Assembly: GCA_951812925.1 (NCBI GenBank) | Contig: OX638369.1 | Location: forward strand, 51,331,061-51,395,060 | Length of the DNA: 64,000 nt | Source of the DNA: Calliopum simillimum | Taxonomy: Eukaryota; Arthropoda; Insecta; Diptera; Lauxaniidae | Direction: 5' to 3' | Shown here: one piece after another, positions 12,478 to 23,210 of the stretch | How the letters are laid out: each line of letters opens with the position of its first letter | Numbering within the stretch: position 1 is the first letter of the stretch | Notes under the pieces: generated by a model | What the model saw: the letters and a program-made list of their open reading frames with translations, nothing else | The model's database searches: none | Told to the model about the DNA's origin: nothing | Translations under genes and position numbers: made by a program

Positions 12478-13540
12478 ATTTTTTATATCTGCCACGCCTT
12501 CTTCTCTCGAAAATTTCGGATATTATGAATCGGCTTTGAAATTTTTTTTACTCTGATTTTATAGGCAATAAAAATACCTTTCATGCGGATTTCGAAAAAT
12601 GGAACTAAGATAACGTGTTTAGAATTGTCCCAGAAATCTCATATATTTTCCGGTCTTCTACCGATCCCCGCTCACCCTGCTTAAGGTAAGGTAATTTATG
12701 TTTGAAATTAAGTGTTAGTTGCTTTAATTTTTTACTACCCGAGTGAAGTAAAAATTATGACGTAGAGTTTCTCCGTGAATATATCTAGGAAAGTGTCTGG
12801 TCGTGAAAGTTTAGAGGTAAAGCTTAAGGAATATTTAGGCTACGCCGTTGAAAAAATTTAATTACACCTTATCATAAACCTGATATAAACGTTTTCTGCA
12901 ACTTCAAGCAAGGATATCTAAAAACTCTGCTGATATATGAGCAGCTCTGATCTCGGATTCGGATTCAGCATCAAAAAGAATGTACATATGTATTTCTAGT
13001 CAAAATTTCATTCCATGTTTTTAATTTGTTTGGTTGTGTTATGGAATAATGAGCAAGCCCAATAGTGTCTAGTTTGGCATGTAAACCCTCGGCTTAAAAC
13101 TGAATGAATTATATTGTGTGTCTGGCTTTTAGGGACTCGGAAAGTATACAAGCAATTTTTATTAAATTTTTGCAATATGTTAGTACTGCTTAGGGGAGGT
13201 TTCGGTGTGATAAAGTGAGCAGGCACCACGCCCAACAAAAAGACATTATTCATCATAACACCAAAACTCTTTGAAAAATATATAAAAGGCATAGAGATAA
13301 ATCGATGCATCATACGAAAGTAGGATGGTTTATTTGTCATAAGCAAAAAGTAGGATTTCTGAAAATTTAATTGAAAAGCTGTATGTTTTTCGATGACTTT
13401 GAAGAAATTTAGGATGTTTTAAATTTTTTAATGAAAAAAGTCTTCCCACTTTTCGTAAATTGCATCAACATGTCCTATTCTTCGTCCAAAAATAGAAAGA
13501 TGTATATATTTCGTCTAAGCATAAAAATTTAAAAAATCCT
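12478..13540. other. No supported gene
   Basis: AT-rich sequence with no convincing coding region. A minus-strand open frame at 13008-13346 (112 codons) has no motif that I can recognise and no splice or start context that supports it. Confidence 0.3.
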
Positions 13541-13945
13541 ACACAGTAAAAATTTTATTTTATTTTAAAACCAAAAAAAGTTTTTATATAGAACAATGCC
13601 AAAAAAAATTTGATTCTAAACTATTTTGGAGTAAAATTAAAAAAAAAAAAAAAAAAAAATCATTTTAATTTTAAATTATAATTGGAAAAAAAAAACAAAC
13701 AATCCATACTGAGATTCGAACCCAGGGTACAACATCTTATACTTATATAGATGAATTACGAAGTCTTTAGCTCATTCGGCTATTAATCTTATTGACGTAG
13801 TTGTGTGAGGTTTTTAAGCCATTTTGGTATTAAAAAATTGAAAAAACTTAATGGTTTAAAAGCAATTATTTTTTGTGATGAAATTAAAACCTTCCGGAAT
13901 AAATTTCAACCTCAATCAAAAGTAAACTATCATTTTTTACTGTGT
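13541..13945. mobile_element. MITE- or SINE-like element with ACACAGTAAAAA ends
   Basis: Short inverted ends, ACACAGTAAAAAT at 13541 and ATTTTTTACTGTGT ending at 13945, bracket a 405-bp AT-rich element. Its middle holds a tRNA-like segment on the minus strand (about 13697-13786) with B box GGTTCGAATCTC and an A-box-like TAGCCGAATGAG. It could be a tRNA-derived SINE inside a MITE or a single composite element. No protein is encoded. Confidence 0.5.
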
Positions 13946-15318
13946 ACTTTTCGTTATATATAATGAAACACCTTAGCTTTCATCAAAAACATGACGAAAT
14001 ATCGTACTTTTCGGCGCAAGCATCAACAACAACCCGTACGACAAATGAATCATCCTACTTTTCGACATAACATCTCCTAAAGGTGGTGCAATAATAGCTC
14101 ATATAAAAAAAAATTTGAAAATGTTGAATGCAGATGTATGATATTTGGAACGTATGTAATCGGCATCGTGACAAATGAGTCGCTCAGAAGCCAATGAGGT
14201 TTAGTCAAAAAATATAAATCAAGAAAATTTATATATTTGATTATACACATTTTTAAAATTCTACTGAAATTATATATATGTACAATTATTCAGAAGCTAT
14301 CAATAAAAGCGCTATTTGACCTAGAAAAAAAGAAGAAATTAGTAAATCCCTTAATAACCAAGAAGAATAATATTTATTCGGCTAAAATTTGCAAAAATTA
14401 CAATAGAAAACATCCAAAACTTTTACTTATCCGCATTGGTTTCTGAGCGACTGTATCCAAAAGTACTTCAAAAAACAAAATTAAAACATACACGTTTTCT
14501 TTCTTAAAGTTGCGTTAATATGCATGTCAGGTAATAAATATCAAATTTATTAAAAAAAAGTTAAAACTTACACTTTTCCCATATAAGTAAACAACGGGTT
14601 AAAAAACACTCACCGGCGCTGATGCATACATACATTATTTGTGATATTATTTCAAAATGCTGGTTATATCAGTGATTTCGGTTTTTATTTTGGGTTTAGT
14701 TTTAATTGTAATCAAACAGAATTTCATATGTTATACTCCTACGTAGTGTAGGGTATTTAATTTTTGGAAATGTCAAAGATAACACCCTTGCTATCCACAT
14801 GCTTTTAGTTTTAACATAAATTTGATATGCCCCTCATGTATTCGCATGATTTATCACAAAGTATTGTTTTTATGTGATTTTTTTATTTTTTTCTTTTGTC
14901 TTTTTATTGCTTGTTCTCAGCAAGTTGACAAGTTAATTTAGTCAATTCTACAACTACTGTGCGGGAAAAACCTGAATGACCAGTTGTTTAATAAAAAAAT
15001 GTTTATAATGAATTGCGATACTGAAGTGAAGAACCTTCGTTGTAATTCATTTTTGGGATTTGATTGTTACTGTCGACTGTGTCATCATCAATTTTGTTGC
15101 AGTTGCATTACAATTCAAATGCATTTTTATCGAAAGGTCATTAAAAACAAAATACAGTGACGGTGCTTGAAATAAGTAAAGTTTCTTCAAATTTTGAATA
15201 ATTATTTTTTTTTAAATTTTACCATTTTGTTTTGTCTAATAAGACGTACAGAATTCCCGATTCTTTGTCCTGAAGAACAACCTGAAACCTTTTACAAATT
15301 GTTAGCATAAATTTTTAA
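13946..15318. other. No supported gene
   Basis: AT-rich intergenic sequence. The open frame at 14237-14446 is lysine/isoleucine-rich and looks like compositional noise. Confidence 0.3.
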
Positions 15319-16472
15319 GTGCATCAAGTAAGCCATACAAGCGTGACGAATTTCGATGTTTTTTGGTTGGGAATTTCGAGCTATTTGCGAGCTTTTCAAC
15401 AGTAATTTCGAGCTGTCTGGGAAATTTTCCATTTTCCGGAAAAGCGGAAAAATTGTTCTGTATGGCTTATTTTTTTTTTTTCAGCCAGACGAATCCGCGA
15501 GAAGAGTTAACGATGAAATCTTTTAACGCAGGAGTTTTGAGCTAATTTTGAGCTAAAAGCATTTTCCGGAAAACTCCCAATTTTCTCGGAAAATCCCAAA
15601 AAACTTTTTTTTAATTAACTTTATTTTTTTCAGCCATACGAATCCGCGGGAAGAATAAGCGATGAAATCTTTTAATGCAGAAATTTCGAGCTAGTTTCGA
15701 GCTGACCTTGAATGAAGTGCTTTCCAGAAAACATTAAATTTCCCCGAAAAATCCAAAAAAAATGTTGAAAGGCTTGTTTTATTTTTTCAGTCAGACGAAC
15801 CCATGGGAATATTTGGCGATCATATCATTTGGCACATCAATTTCGAGCTAGTTTCGAGCTCATCAAAAAAGAAAAGTGTTTTCCGGAAAACCCCAAACTT
15901 TCCCGGAAAATCCAAAAAACCATTTTAAATGGCGGTGCCATGACATAATCTCCACGGACATAATCCTCAATTCGAATTATATCTGTGGGGGTTATGTCAT
16001 GCCACCGCCATAAAAAAGGTTTTTCGGGGTTTTCCTGGAAAGTTTGGGGTTTTCCGGAAAACACTTTTCGTTTTTGGTAAGATTGATACTAGCTCGAAAT
16101 TCGTGTGTCAAATGATATGATCGCCAAATATTCTCATTTGTTCGTCTGGCTGAAAAAATAAAACAAGCCCTAAATAAATTTTTTGGGATTTTCTGGGGAA
16201 ATTTAAGGTTTTCCGGAAAATACTTCATTCAAGGTCAGCTCGAAACTAGCTCGAAATTTCTGCGTTAAAAGATTTCATCGCTTACTCTTCCCGCGGATTC
16301 GTCTGGCTGAAAAAAATAAAGTAAGCCATACAGAACAATTTTTCCGCTTTTCCGGAAAATGGAAAATTTCCCAGACAGCGCGAAATGACTGTTGAAAAGC
16401 TCGAAATTAGCTCGAAACTCCCAACCAAAAAACATCGAAATTCGTCGCACATGTATGGCTCACTTTATGCAC
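15319..16472. mobile_element. Foldback element D, with a second palindrome at its centre
   Basis: The left end (tgcatcaagtaagccata) is repeated inverted at the right (tatggctcactttatgca). The arms share 'gaatttcgagct' and 'ttttccggaaaa' blocks in opposite orientation. The centre (about 15925-16010) is itself palindromic and is made of 'ggacataatcctc' and its complement. That motif is also the core repeat of foldback element F (31807-32721), so an F-type sequence appears to be embedded in D. No coding capacity. Confidence 0.7.
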
Positions 16473-17200
16473 CTGATATTTTTCTATACCATTCGATACT
16501 TTCCGATTTTTTTCTTATTATTATTCTCATCGGTAGGTTTATTATTTTGAAAGCATTAAAAATGGAGGAGAAATTATACGATTTTCATCACAAAAAATAG
16601 CAATGAATAAAAACATCGACTTAAATAATAAGATCAGATTGTTGACCGAGCATGAAATGAAGTATAGAGATAAAAACCATCGCAAAGGATCGTGAAAAAT
16701 AAAGACGTTTGATTCTGACCCTATGCTTCCCCTAAGGGTCTAGCATACTGTATGTACCGCCACTGCTAGTGACATCATCTTTGTTTAATTGTTTTTATCC
16801 CATTTTGTTCAGAAAGTCACGAAACTGTTTTATTGTGCATATCGGGTTTTTTTTTATCGCATAAGCAGAACATTATAATTGCTCCGTATGAAAAAAAAAA
16901 AAAAAACAATAGCGAACTTAACGTGCGTTCCGTTTTAATGCCAAGTACGGGGAAACAGTAACAAAATAACAAAAACAACAATAGTCGGAATAATAAAACC
17001 ACAATCACAATCATAACAGTGCGACTTTATCAGTCAGTCATTGACTGAAGCTCGCAACTTTATCAAAATTCCGCTCAAGTCGTCAATGCCTTCGCTGTTG
17101 TAGCTTAAAGCATACGAATGAGTTTTCAACAGCTTAGTAGTTCCATGCTGTGAAGAGGCAGTTGCAATTCAACCATTAAAGACGATACAACGCGTCAAAA
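16473..17200 (+). other. Upstream and 5' UTR region of the esterase-like gene
   Basis: The sequence loses its repeat character after about 16750 and leads into the start codon at 17201. An initiator-like TCAGTCAGTCA occurs at 17030-17040, which would give a 5' UTR of about 165 nt; no TATA box is obvious upstream of it. The promoter position is an inference. Confidence 0.35.
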
Positions 17201-18103
17201 ATGCTAAGAGTTTCCGCAAGCAGAATATCACTGCTGTTAGTGATAATATTGACCGTGACCGTGACATTGTGTCATGCTGATGCATCGCACCGCCGCATTA
17301 AACGCATCGTTGGCGGACAAAAATCCAAGGCACCACCACCTGATGATCCGGTTGTTTTTACGCGCGTTTACAATCGCGATGCACGCGTCGAAGGCTTTCG
17401 CAATGTACGCACCGGCATTTATAGTTTCCTTGGGATGTACTACGCTGAAGCACCAGTGCGCGAATTGCGTTATACACGTCCGGTCTTCAAACGTCTTGCC
17501 GGTGATGTGAATGCTACGCTACAGGGACCGCCATGCATACAACCGGATCCATATTATCCACAGCGTGTTATTGGTGATGAGAATTGTTTGCTCCTTAACA
17601 TCTATACACCACAAATGCCAGATGAAAGTACGGGCTTACCCGTTTATGTTTGGTTGCATCCGGGTGGTTTTCGTTATGGTTCTGCTGCACAATATGATGC
17701 CACACCGATCGCACAGCAGGGTGTCATCGTTGTCACGCCGCAATATCGTCTAGGATCATTGGGCATTATTGGTGATGGCACTAAACAGTTCGATGGTAAT
17801 TTAGCCATCTTCGATATGGCATCGGCGATACGTTGGGTCAATGAATATATATCGCATTTTGGTGGTGATCCAAAACAGGTTAAGGTCATTGGTCATGGTT
17901 CAGGTGCAGCTAGCGCAATGTACCTATCAATGTCACGTTCGGCTCGCAGTGCTGGTGAAATAAATGGCGTGGTTGCTATGTCCGGTACGGCACTATCGCA
18001 ATATGCAACTGATAAGGAACCGGTGCAGAGTGTGGAGGAGGTGGCAAAAATTAACGGATGTCCGACAACGAATGAATTGACAATTGTGAAATGTATGAGA
18101 GCG
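17201..18103 (+). CDS. Cholinesterase-like secreted protein, exon 1 (catalytically altered)
   Basis: First coding exon, residues 1-301 of a 697-residue protein of the carboxylesterase/cholinesterase fold. The start is the first ATG of the frame in an AAAATG context and is followed by a signal peptide (hydrophobic core about 9-25, cleavage probably after CHA). Family landmarks are clear: ENCLLLNIYTP (127-137) for the usual EDCLxLNVYxP, WLHPGGF (151-157) for the oxyanion-hole HGGGF, and GDPKQVKVIGHGSGAAS (222-238) for the nucleophile elbow. In that elbow the usual GESAG serine position is glycine (GHGSG, 231-235) and the oxyanion HGG is HPG, so hydrolysis is unlikely. This resembles the non-enzymatic adhesion members of the family (glutactin, neurotactin, neuroligin). 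The exon ends at a GTAAGT donor, phase 0. A KR site at 34-35 could be a processing site. Confidence 0.85.
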
Positions 18104-19559
18104 GTAAGTTTTTGTTGAGAGTGGGATGTAGGCGTTAGGAAATAACGTCCAATGAAATAACGCCAAAAAAAAAAAAAAAACGAAATTACGCCTAAAAAAT
18201 GATATGACATGATAACTCCTAAAATAAAAGCGAAAAAACGCCCAAAAAATATGAAATAACGCCCGAAAATACAAATAAAATAACGCTCAAATTATTTTCA
18301 GCGTTTGGAAATAACGCCCAAAAACAAAAACGAAATAACGCCCAAATTATTTTCATATAAATTTGGGCGATAATCATTTTGGAAATAACGCCAAAAAATT
18401 TGGTCTTTATTTGATTTTTTTGGGCGTTATTCCGTTTTATTTTTAAAAAATTAAATAATGCCCAAAAAAAAAAAACGCCCAAAAAATAAAATGAAGTAAT
18501 AATGCCCAATATAAAAACGAAATAATGCCCACAAAACTATGAAATAACACCCAAAAACAAAAACGAAATAACGCGCAAACTATTTTCATATAAATTTAGG
18601 CGATAATCATTTTGGAAATAACACCCAAAATTTATTTGTATGAAAATTATTTGGGCGTTAATTCGTTTTTTGTTTTTGGGCGTTATTTCTTTTTTTTTAT
18701 TTTAAACGAAATAATTTTGAGCCCAAATTTATACGAAAATATTTAGGGCGTTATTTGGTTTTTTTTGGGCGTTATTTAATTTTTTTTTAGCGATATAATG
18801 CCCAAAAACAAAAACAAAATAACGCCCAAATTATTTTCAAATAAATAAATTTTGGACGTTATTTCCAAAATGATTATCGCCCAAATTTATGTAAAAATAA
18901 TTTGGGCGTTGTTTCGTTTTTATTTTTGGGCGTTATTTCATATTTTTGGGCGTTATTTCATTTTTATTTTGGCCGCTATTGCGTCATTTTATTTTTTGAG
19001 CTTTATTTCGTTTTTTTTGGGCGTTATTTCGTTAAAAAAAAAAACGAAATAAAGCCCAAATTTTTTGTGCATTGTTTCCAAAATGATTATCGCCCTAATT
19101 TATATGAAAATAATTTGGGCATTGTTTCGCATTTATTCTTGGGCGTTATTTCCAAACGCCGATGTATACCAGGGACTGACACCATGAAAAAGTTGGGTAC
19201 TGGTTCGGAATGAACAATATAAAAAATTCAGCGTTGGGTTTGTTCAGAGTTTCAATTAGGAACTGAAGACCAGAAAAAGTCGTTTTATACTAGTCAAAAT
19301 AAAAAGTTCAGGGTCGTTGGTTTAAAGAACGGAGAACGTTTGGGATCAGTTTCAGTCCCTGGTTTATTCCAAAAAATAAGTAAGGTATTCAAAGTGACTT
19401 GGTAAAATCCCGCTGTGGGCAGTGAGATCACTCAAGGGTTCTCTTCAATGAATATTTCTTGAGAGCCGTGTAGAAAATATGAATATTGGACCTAATGTCA
19501 AGATACTCCAAATACCAAAACTACAGTTTAATATTACTGAAATTTCTCTTTCTTCGCAG
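18104..19559 (+). other. Intron of the esterase-like gene
   Basis: A 1456-bp intron with donor GCG|GTAAGT at 18104 and a pyrimidine-rich acceptor TTCTTCGCAG ending at 19559. Joining phase 0 to phase 0 keeps the frame open and gives a family-typical sequence across the junction. Most of the intron is foldback element E. The last 400 bp are AT-rich and unremarkable. Confidence 0.8.
18131..19163. mobile_element. Foldback element E: inverted array of AAATAACGCCCAAA units
   Basis: About 1 kb made of many variants of 'aaataacgcccaaaaa' in the left half and of the complement 'tttttgggcgttattt' in the right half, so the two halves can pair. It starts with GGCGTTAGGAAATAACG and ends with the inverse (CGTTATTTCCAAACGCC). 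The same GGCGTTAGGAAATA occurs at 32486 in foldback F. A 'gataatcattttggaaa' sub-block recurs in both halves. It lies wholly inside the intron of the esterase-like gene, so the pre-mRNA should contain a long hairpin. Open frames here are repeat artefacts. Confidence 0.75.
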
Positions 19560-20750
19560 AAATCCGCTGAAGAAATCATACTAAATGATTCGCAGGTACA
19601 AACCGAACGTCTGGCAGGTCGCGCTATGGTACAGGGCCTTTCAGGTAATGTTGGCTTTCGACCGCATATAGAAGGTGCAGACGATGGACGTGCGCTGCCC
19701 AGCCTATTGGTTGGTGAACCCGAACAGCAACTGCGTGCGGGTAACTTTACACCAGTTCCGCTATTAACCGGCACAACTAAACACGAAACGGCGAATGCTT
19801 TTACAATCGATGCTATCAATAAAGTATTTGGTTCAGCGGAACAATTCCTTGGCTCATTGACAGAAGTACTTGGGGATCTGACAGGCTTATTGCGTGTTGA
19901 TCAGCTGACGGGTGAGATTACAAAACCTGTGTTACCAGGCCTTACAGGTGCTCTCACCCCCACTCTCAATGAAGTGCTTAAAATACCAGAGACCCTCAAC
20001 TTAGATCAAATCATTTCGAAAGTTATCGGCGCTACCACAGATATACTATTCAATTTACCTGCAGTGCTATCAGCACAGGTATGGTCACAGCTGGCACCAG
20101 CCTTCATGTACAGTTTCGAATACAATGGTACCAAATCAAAGGGTAAGAACTTTTTACGTGGCTTGCCCATTGTTGCGCTCGAAGAAAATCCAGATCCCGA
20201 GATTGTAGCACATGGTGATGAACTTGGTTATATGTTTGATGTGAACGACATCTTTGGCAATCCCGTGGAAGGTACACGCTTAACAGATCCTGCAGACTTG
20301 AAGGTACGAAAAAATTTCATTGGCATGTTGGTGAAATTTGCAAAAACTTTCAAAGAGGACACTAAAGCGAACAGTCTAAAGGATTCATTGTTTCGTAGTG
20401 TCACAGGAGGTGGTGGTCTACCCTTCATTAAGATTGATACAGAGGTGAAAACTGAAAGTGATTTTCGTTTTTGTGAGCTTTCAGTCTTGGGTGCTCCATT
20501 GCAGCCGCTTACGAAAATGAGCTGTGCAGGCTTGAGCTCTTTGCTCAATCCAGTTGGTGGTGTTTTAGGTGGTGTTGGCGGTACATTGGGTGGTTTGACA
20601 GGTGGTGCGCTCGGTGGAAATACTGGTGGCAGCGGTAGTGGCGGTGGACTTATTGGTGGGCTAGTGCCGAAGCAACCACCACGGAGAGGTACCCCTGGAG
20701 CTGGTGGTGGTGGTTTGGGTTTGGTAGGCAATGGTGGTCTCTTAGGATAA
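19560..20750 (+). CDS. Cholinesterase-like secreted protein, exon 2
   Basis: Second coding exon, residues 302-697. It begins in phase 0 after the acceptor at 19559, not at the upstream ATG (19479), which lies in the intron. It supplies the C-terminal half of the esterase fold. GTTKHET (372-378) matches the region of the catalytic acidic residue, and AHGDELGYMF (518-527) matches the conserved HGDEL-type block with the catalytic histidine (H519). The acid and histidine are therefore kept while the serine is lost. The C-terminus from about 632 is glycine-rich (GGVLGGVGG..., then GGSGSGGG) and ends NGGLLG, an extension not seen in enzymes of the family. An insert-like, leucine/proline-rich segment occupies about 395-470. 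Polyadenylation signal AATAAA is at 20809. Orthology to fly glutactin-like genes is an inference; I give no symbol. Confidence 0.85.
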   Translation, partial: KSAEEIILNDSQVQTERLAGRAMVQGLSGNVGFRPHIEGADDGRALPSLLVGEPEQQLRAGNFTPVPLLTGTTKHETANAFTIDAINKVFGSAEQFLGSLTEVLGDLTGLLRVDQLTGEITKPVLPGLTGALTPTLNEVLKIPETLNLDQIISKVIGATTDILFNLPAVLSAQVWSQLAPAFMYSFEYNGTKSKGKNFLRGLPIVALEENPDPEIVAHGDELGYMFDVNDIFGNPVEGTRLTDPADLKVRKNFIGMLVKFAKTFKEDTKANSLKDSLFRSVTGGGGLPFIKIDTEVKTESDFRFCELSVLGAPLQPLTKMSCAGLSSLLNPVGGVLGGVGGTLGGLTGGALGGNTGGSGSGGGLIGGLVPKQPPRRGTPGAGGGGLGLVGNGGLLG

Positions 20751-20808
20751 AAAATGTGATTTGTGTTTTGCTTAATTTTTTGAATATAATTTTAGCTTTT
20801 CTACGATT

Positions 20809-20814
20809 AATAAA
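20809..20814 (+). terminator. Polyadenylation signal AATAAA
   Basis: AATAAA 59 nt downstream of the stop codon of the esterase-like gene, in a T-rich context. It is the first such hexamer after the coding region and the probable 3' end signal. Confidence 0.6.
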
Positions 20815-21335
20815 AGTATTTTATCATACATAAGTATTTATTTTTTTTTTTAAACTAAGTCACAAGAAGAATCCCAATCGTTAGATGTAGAAAGTAGTGT
20901 TTGAACTTAAAGTATACTCAAAAACTTGTCAAGAAATAAGTTTCCAGTGAAAAATCATGACACAGTGCTAATATAGTAATGCTCTTAAATATAACAAAAT
21001 TCATGGAACTTGTCGGTTTTCCTTAGCTACTGCAATAAACGAAACAATAAGGTCAAAATGTTGCACAATTTTTAACTCTATTCGATTTTATAATCCACTT
21101 CATATAATTGTCTTATGTTGTGTGCTAATGTTATTAAACAATTGCATGGATTTCTAGCATATCGATTACATTAGAAAAAGATATGAGATTTCAATTTACC
21201 AACATTGCCACAATGAACTTTTCTCGCACTAGATTTTTCCCGTCTCTGTGTGTAAGAGGTAAAATAGGATACATATGCCCATTTGTTGAAGTATTTCTGC
21301 AAAAGAAAAATTTGATATGAATGGTAACTATTTAT
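20815..21335. other. No gene seen
   Basis: AT-rich intergenic sequence downstream of the esterase-like gene; nothing recognised. Confidence 0.3.
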
Positions 21336-21501
21336 TAAGAATTTTTAAGTGTGTTACTTAATGATATTTATATATTGAAAATTGATTTTTTAATTGAACT
21401 TTTAGTCATATATTTGCAAAGTTCGATTTACATATAAATCTATCAATGCATTTTCTAACACATAATTATGACAAATCAAGGAACGGATTAAAAACACGGC
21501 T

Positions 21502-21548
21502 ATAGTGGCATATGTTTCGTCTTTGGCCACAAAGACTCATCAGACTAT
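21502..21548 (-). ncRNA. Hammerhead ribozyme-like motif, probably inactive
   Basis: On the minus strand: stem I strand AUAGU, then CUGAUGA, stem II GUCUUUG/CAAAGAC with loop UGGC, then GAAAC, a mini stem III, and the stem I partner ACUAU. All core bases are present. The stem III closing position is C where a U is required (…AUAUGCC… for …AUAUGUC…), so the A15.1-U16.1 pair and the GUC cleavage triplet are lost. This copy probably does not cleave. Confidence 0.7.
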
Positions 21549-21641
21549 TTTTGTTGTAATTATAATTATATTCATTTCACTAAATTAATTATAATTGAAA
21601 AATTACAAGTTTGAAAACTTTTTGTGTTTTTGCCTGGGCGG

Positions 21642-21715
21642 GAGTTGAACCAAGGACCTGCCGGTTGGTAGCAGAAGTCGTTACCACTGCACCAGCCTTG
21701 CCTGGCTGCGAAGTC
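21642..21715 (-). ncRNA. tRNA-like head with consensus A and B boxes
   Basis: The minus-strand segment has TGGTGCAGTGG (A box) and GGTTCAACTCC (B box). A CTGC/GCAG stem sits where an anticodon arm would be. The acceptor and T stems do not pair well, so this is a tRNA-derived promoter, not a tRNA gene. Confidence 0.55.
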
Positions 21716-21725
21716 GACTTTTGCC

Positions 21726-22470
21726 AGTTTTGTTTGTATGTTAATACGTATTGATATATCATAATTGTTGTTTGTGTTATTTATTGATATTTGGTATAGT
21801 TGTTCCTTTGGAACAAATTTAATACCGACTGCAGGTGTTGTTGGTAACTATTTTTATAACTCTCTTTCTATTTGAATCTTTTGTAATAACTTTAATAAAA
21901 ACACTAATATACTGATATCCTAGCTATTGGAAAGTGTTTCGGACTGTTTCTATGATAGACCATTGAAGAATAATTTGTTTGAATTGAAATCCCAGTCGCC
22001 TTTTTTCTCGCGATATGTATTGCATTTTAAGTGTATCTCTTCCAAAATGGTTCCAAGTTTGAAAAAAATAGAACTAGAAAAAATCGTCAATAAAGTTTAG
22101 CGCGCAAAAAATTTAGAATTTTGTTTCCAATAATTTCTTACAATATGTTTAAGTTTAAATAAGTGTACCTTAGAAACTAAATGATTCTACCTTTTAAAAA
22201 GTAATGGACAACATTTTGAGAGTGGGGTGGGTCGCTTACCGTTCAAGCTATCACAAAGTCATGGATTTCAGGCCAGAAAAAATTTATAAACACAGCTTTG
22301 GTTTTCATTCGAATCAAAAGTTTTAAATATGTTAAAAGTATAAAAATGCCGTCGGATAAAAATTTTGAGGCGTTTAATGAGTCGGACACGCCGAATATGC
22401 CAAAATTACGACACAAAAAAATGTATTACCACAGAGTCAAGTTTTGCAGAATTGGTCAATAAAAATATTC
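21726..22470. other. No supported gene
   Basis: AT-rich intergenic sequence with no recognisable coding or repeat structure. Confidence 0.3.
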
Positions 22471-23210
22471 AAAATCAAGTGGTAACATTGTTGGACAGAA
22501 ATATTGGATCATAACAATAGTCGAACAAAAATGTCATTTTAATTAAAACTAGTAAGAGTGTAACTTTTGGCCTGTCCAAAAAATAAATTCCATACACTGC
22601 AATATTTTGAAAATTTTGCTTGTATGGAATGTGCCACGCCCTCTTGTCCGAGTTCACCCAGTTTTTGCTCAGAGCTTGCATTTATAGTTCTTAGTGTCTG
22701 AGGGAAATTTAGTTGGATTATCTCAAAAAACGTTTCCAGTAAAGCGTTTTGAAACTTTTGCATATATGGGAGGTTCTACGGCCTCTTGTCCGTGTTCGTC
22801 TAGTTTTAGTTTAGAGCGTGCATTTATAGTCTTTAGTATTTGAGTGAAATTTTGTTGGATTTTCTTAAAAAACTCTTTCAGTATAGCATTTTGAAATGTA
22901 TGCTTATATGGAAGGTGCCACGCCCTTTAGTCTGAATTTACCTAGTTTTTGAATATATTTTGAATATATTTTTTGTATGAGCGGTAGGTAGGCGTTTTCA
23001 ATCCCTCGAGCTAGCTTTTACGACAAAATTAGTTTTACCGTAAAAAATATTTCCACAGACGGACAGCCAGCCAGACATAGCTATATCGACTCAGGAGGTG
23101 ACGCTGATCAAGAATATATATACTTTTCTATACCTACCACACTTTCTATGCGTTACAAGCGTAAGAACAAAGGTAATATACCCTGGGTGTATACGTAGGG
23201 TATAAAAAGA
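22471..23210. repeat. Dispersed fly repeat with about three tandem 145-bp units
   Basis: Between about 22610 and 22950 a unit of about 145 bp recurs three times. Each copy has 'tatggaaggtgccacgccctcttgtc', 'agagcttgcatttatag' and 'tttgttggattttctcaaaaaac' blocks. It is followed by a conserved segment (about 23050-23205) with 'cggacagccagccagacat', 'atcaagaatatatatact' and 'aatataccctgggtgta'. That segment recurs at 33848-34015 and, split by an insertion, around 38636-38692/39756-39775. It is a multi-copy dispersed element without coding capacity here. Confidence 0.6.

Larger units (their letters stand above)
21336..21725 (-). mobile_element. tRNA-headed repeat (SINE-like) carrying a hammerhead-like core
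   Basis: Read on the minus strand, the 5' part (about 21720-21640) has an A box TGGTGCAGTGG and a B box GGTTCAACTCC, both matching the RNA polymerase III consensus. About 95 nt downstream lies a hammerhead-like core (own entry), followed by a 3' tail of about 170 nt. The ribozyme and tail (21336-21560) recur almost identically at 36595-36835, which shows that this is a dispersed family. The element encodes no protein and would depend on another element for movement. No poly-A tail or target duplication could be fixed, so the exact ends are uncertain. Confidence 0.65.

Noticed and set aside
13008..13346. 112-codon minus-strand open frame
   Set aside because: No recognisable domain, no repeat or splice support; likely random.
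18219..19213. Several open frames with FWALFHFYFGRYF-like repeats in the intron
   Set aside because: They are translations of the AATAACGCCC array in both directions; composition is entirely repeat-driven.
20228..20731. 167-codon minus-strand open frame opposite the esterase-like exon 2
   Set aside because: It is the antisense shadow of the glycine-rich tail (poly-proline) and has no signal of its own.
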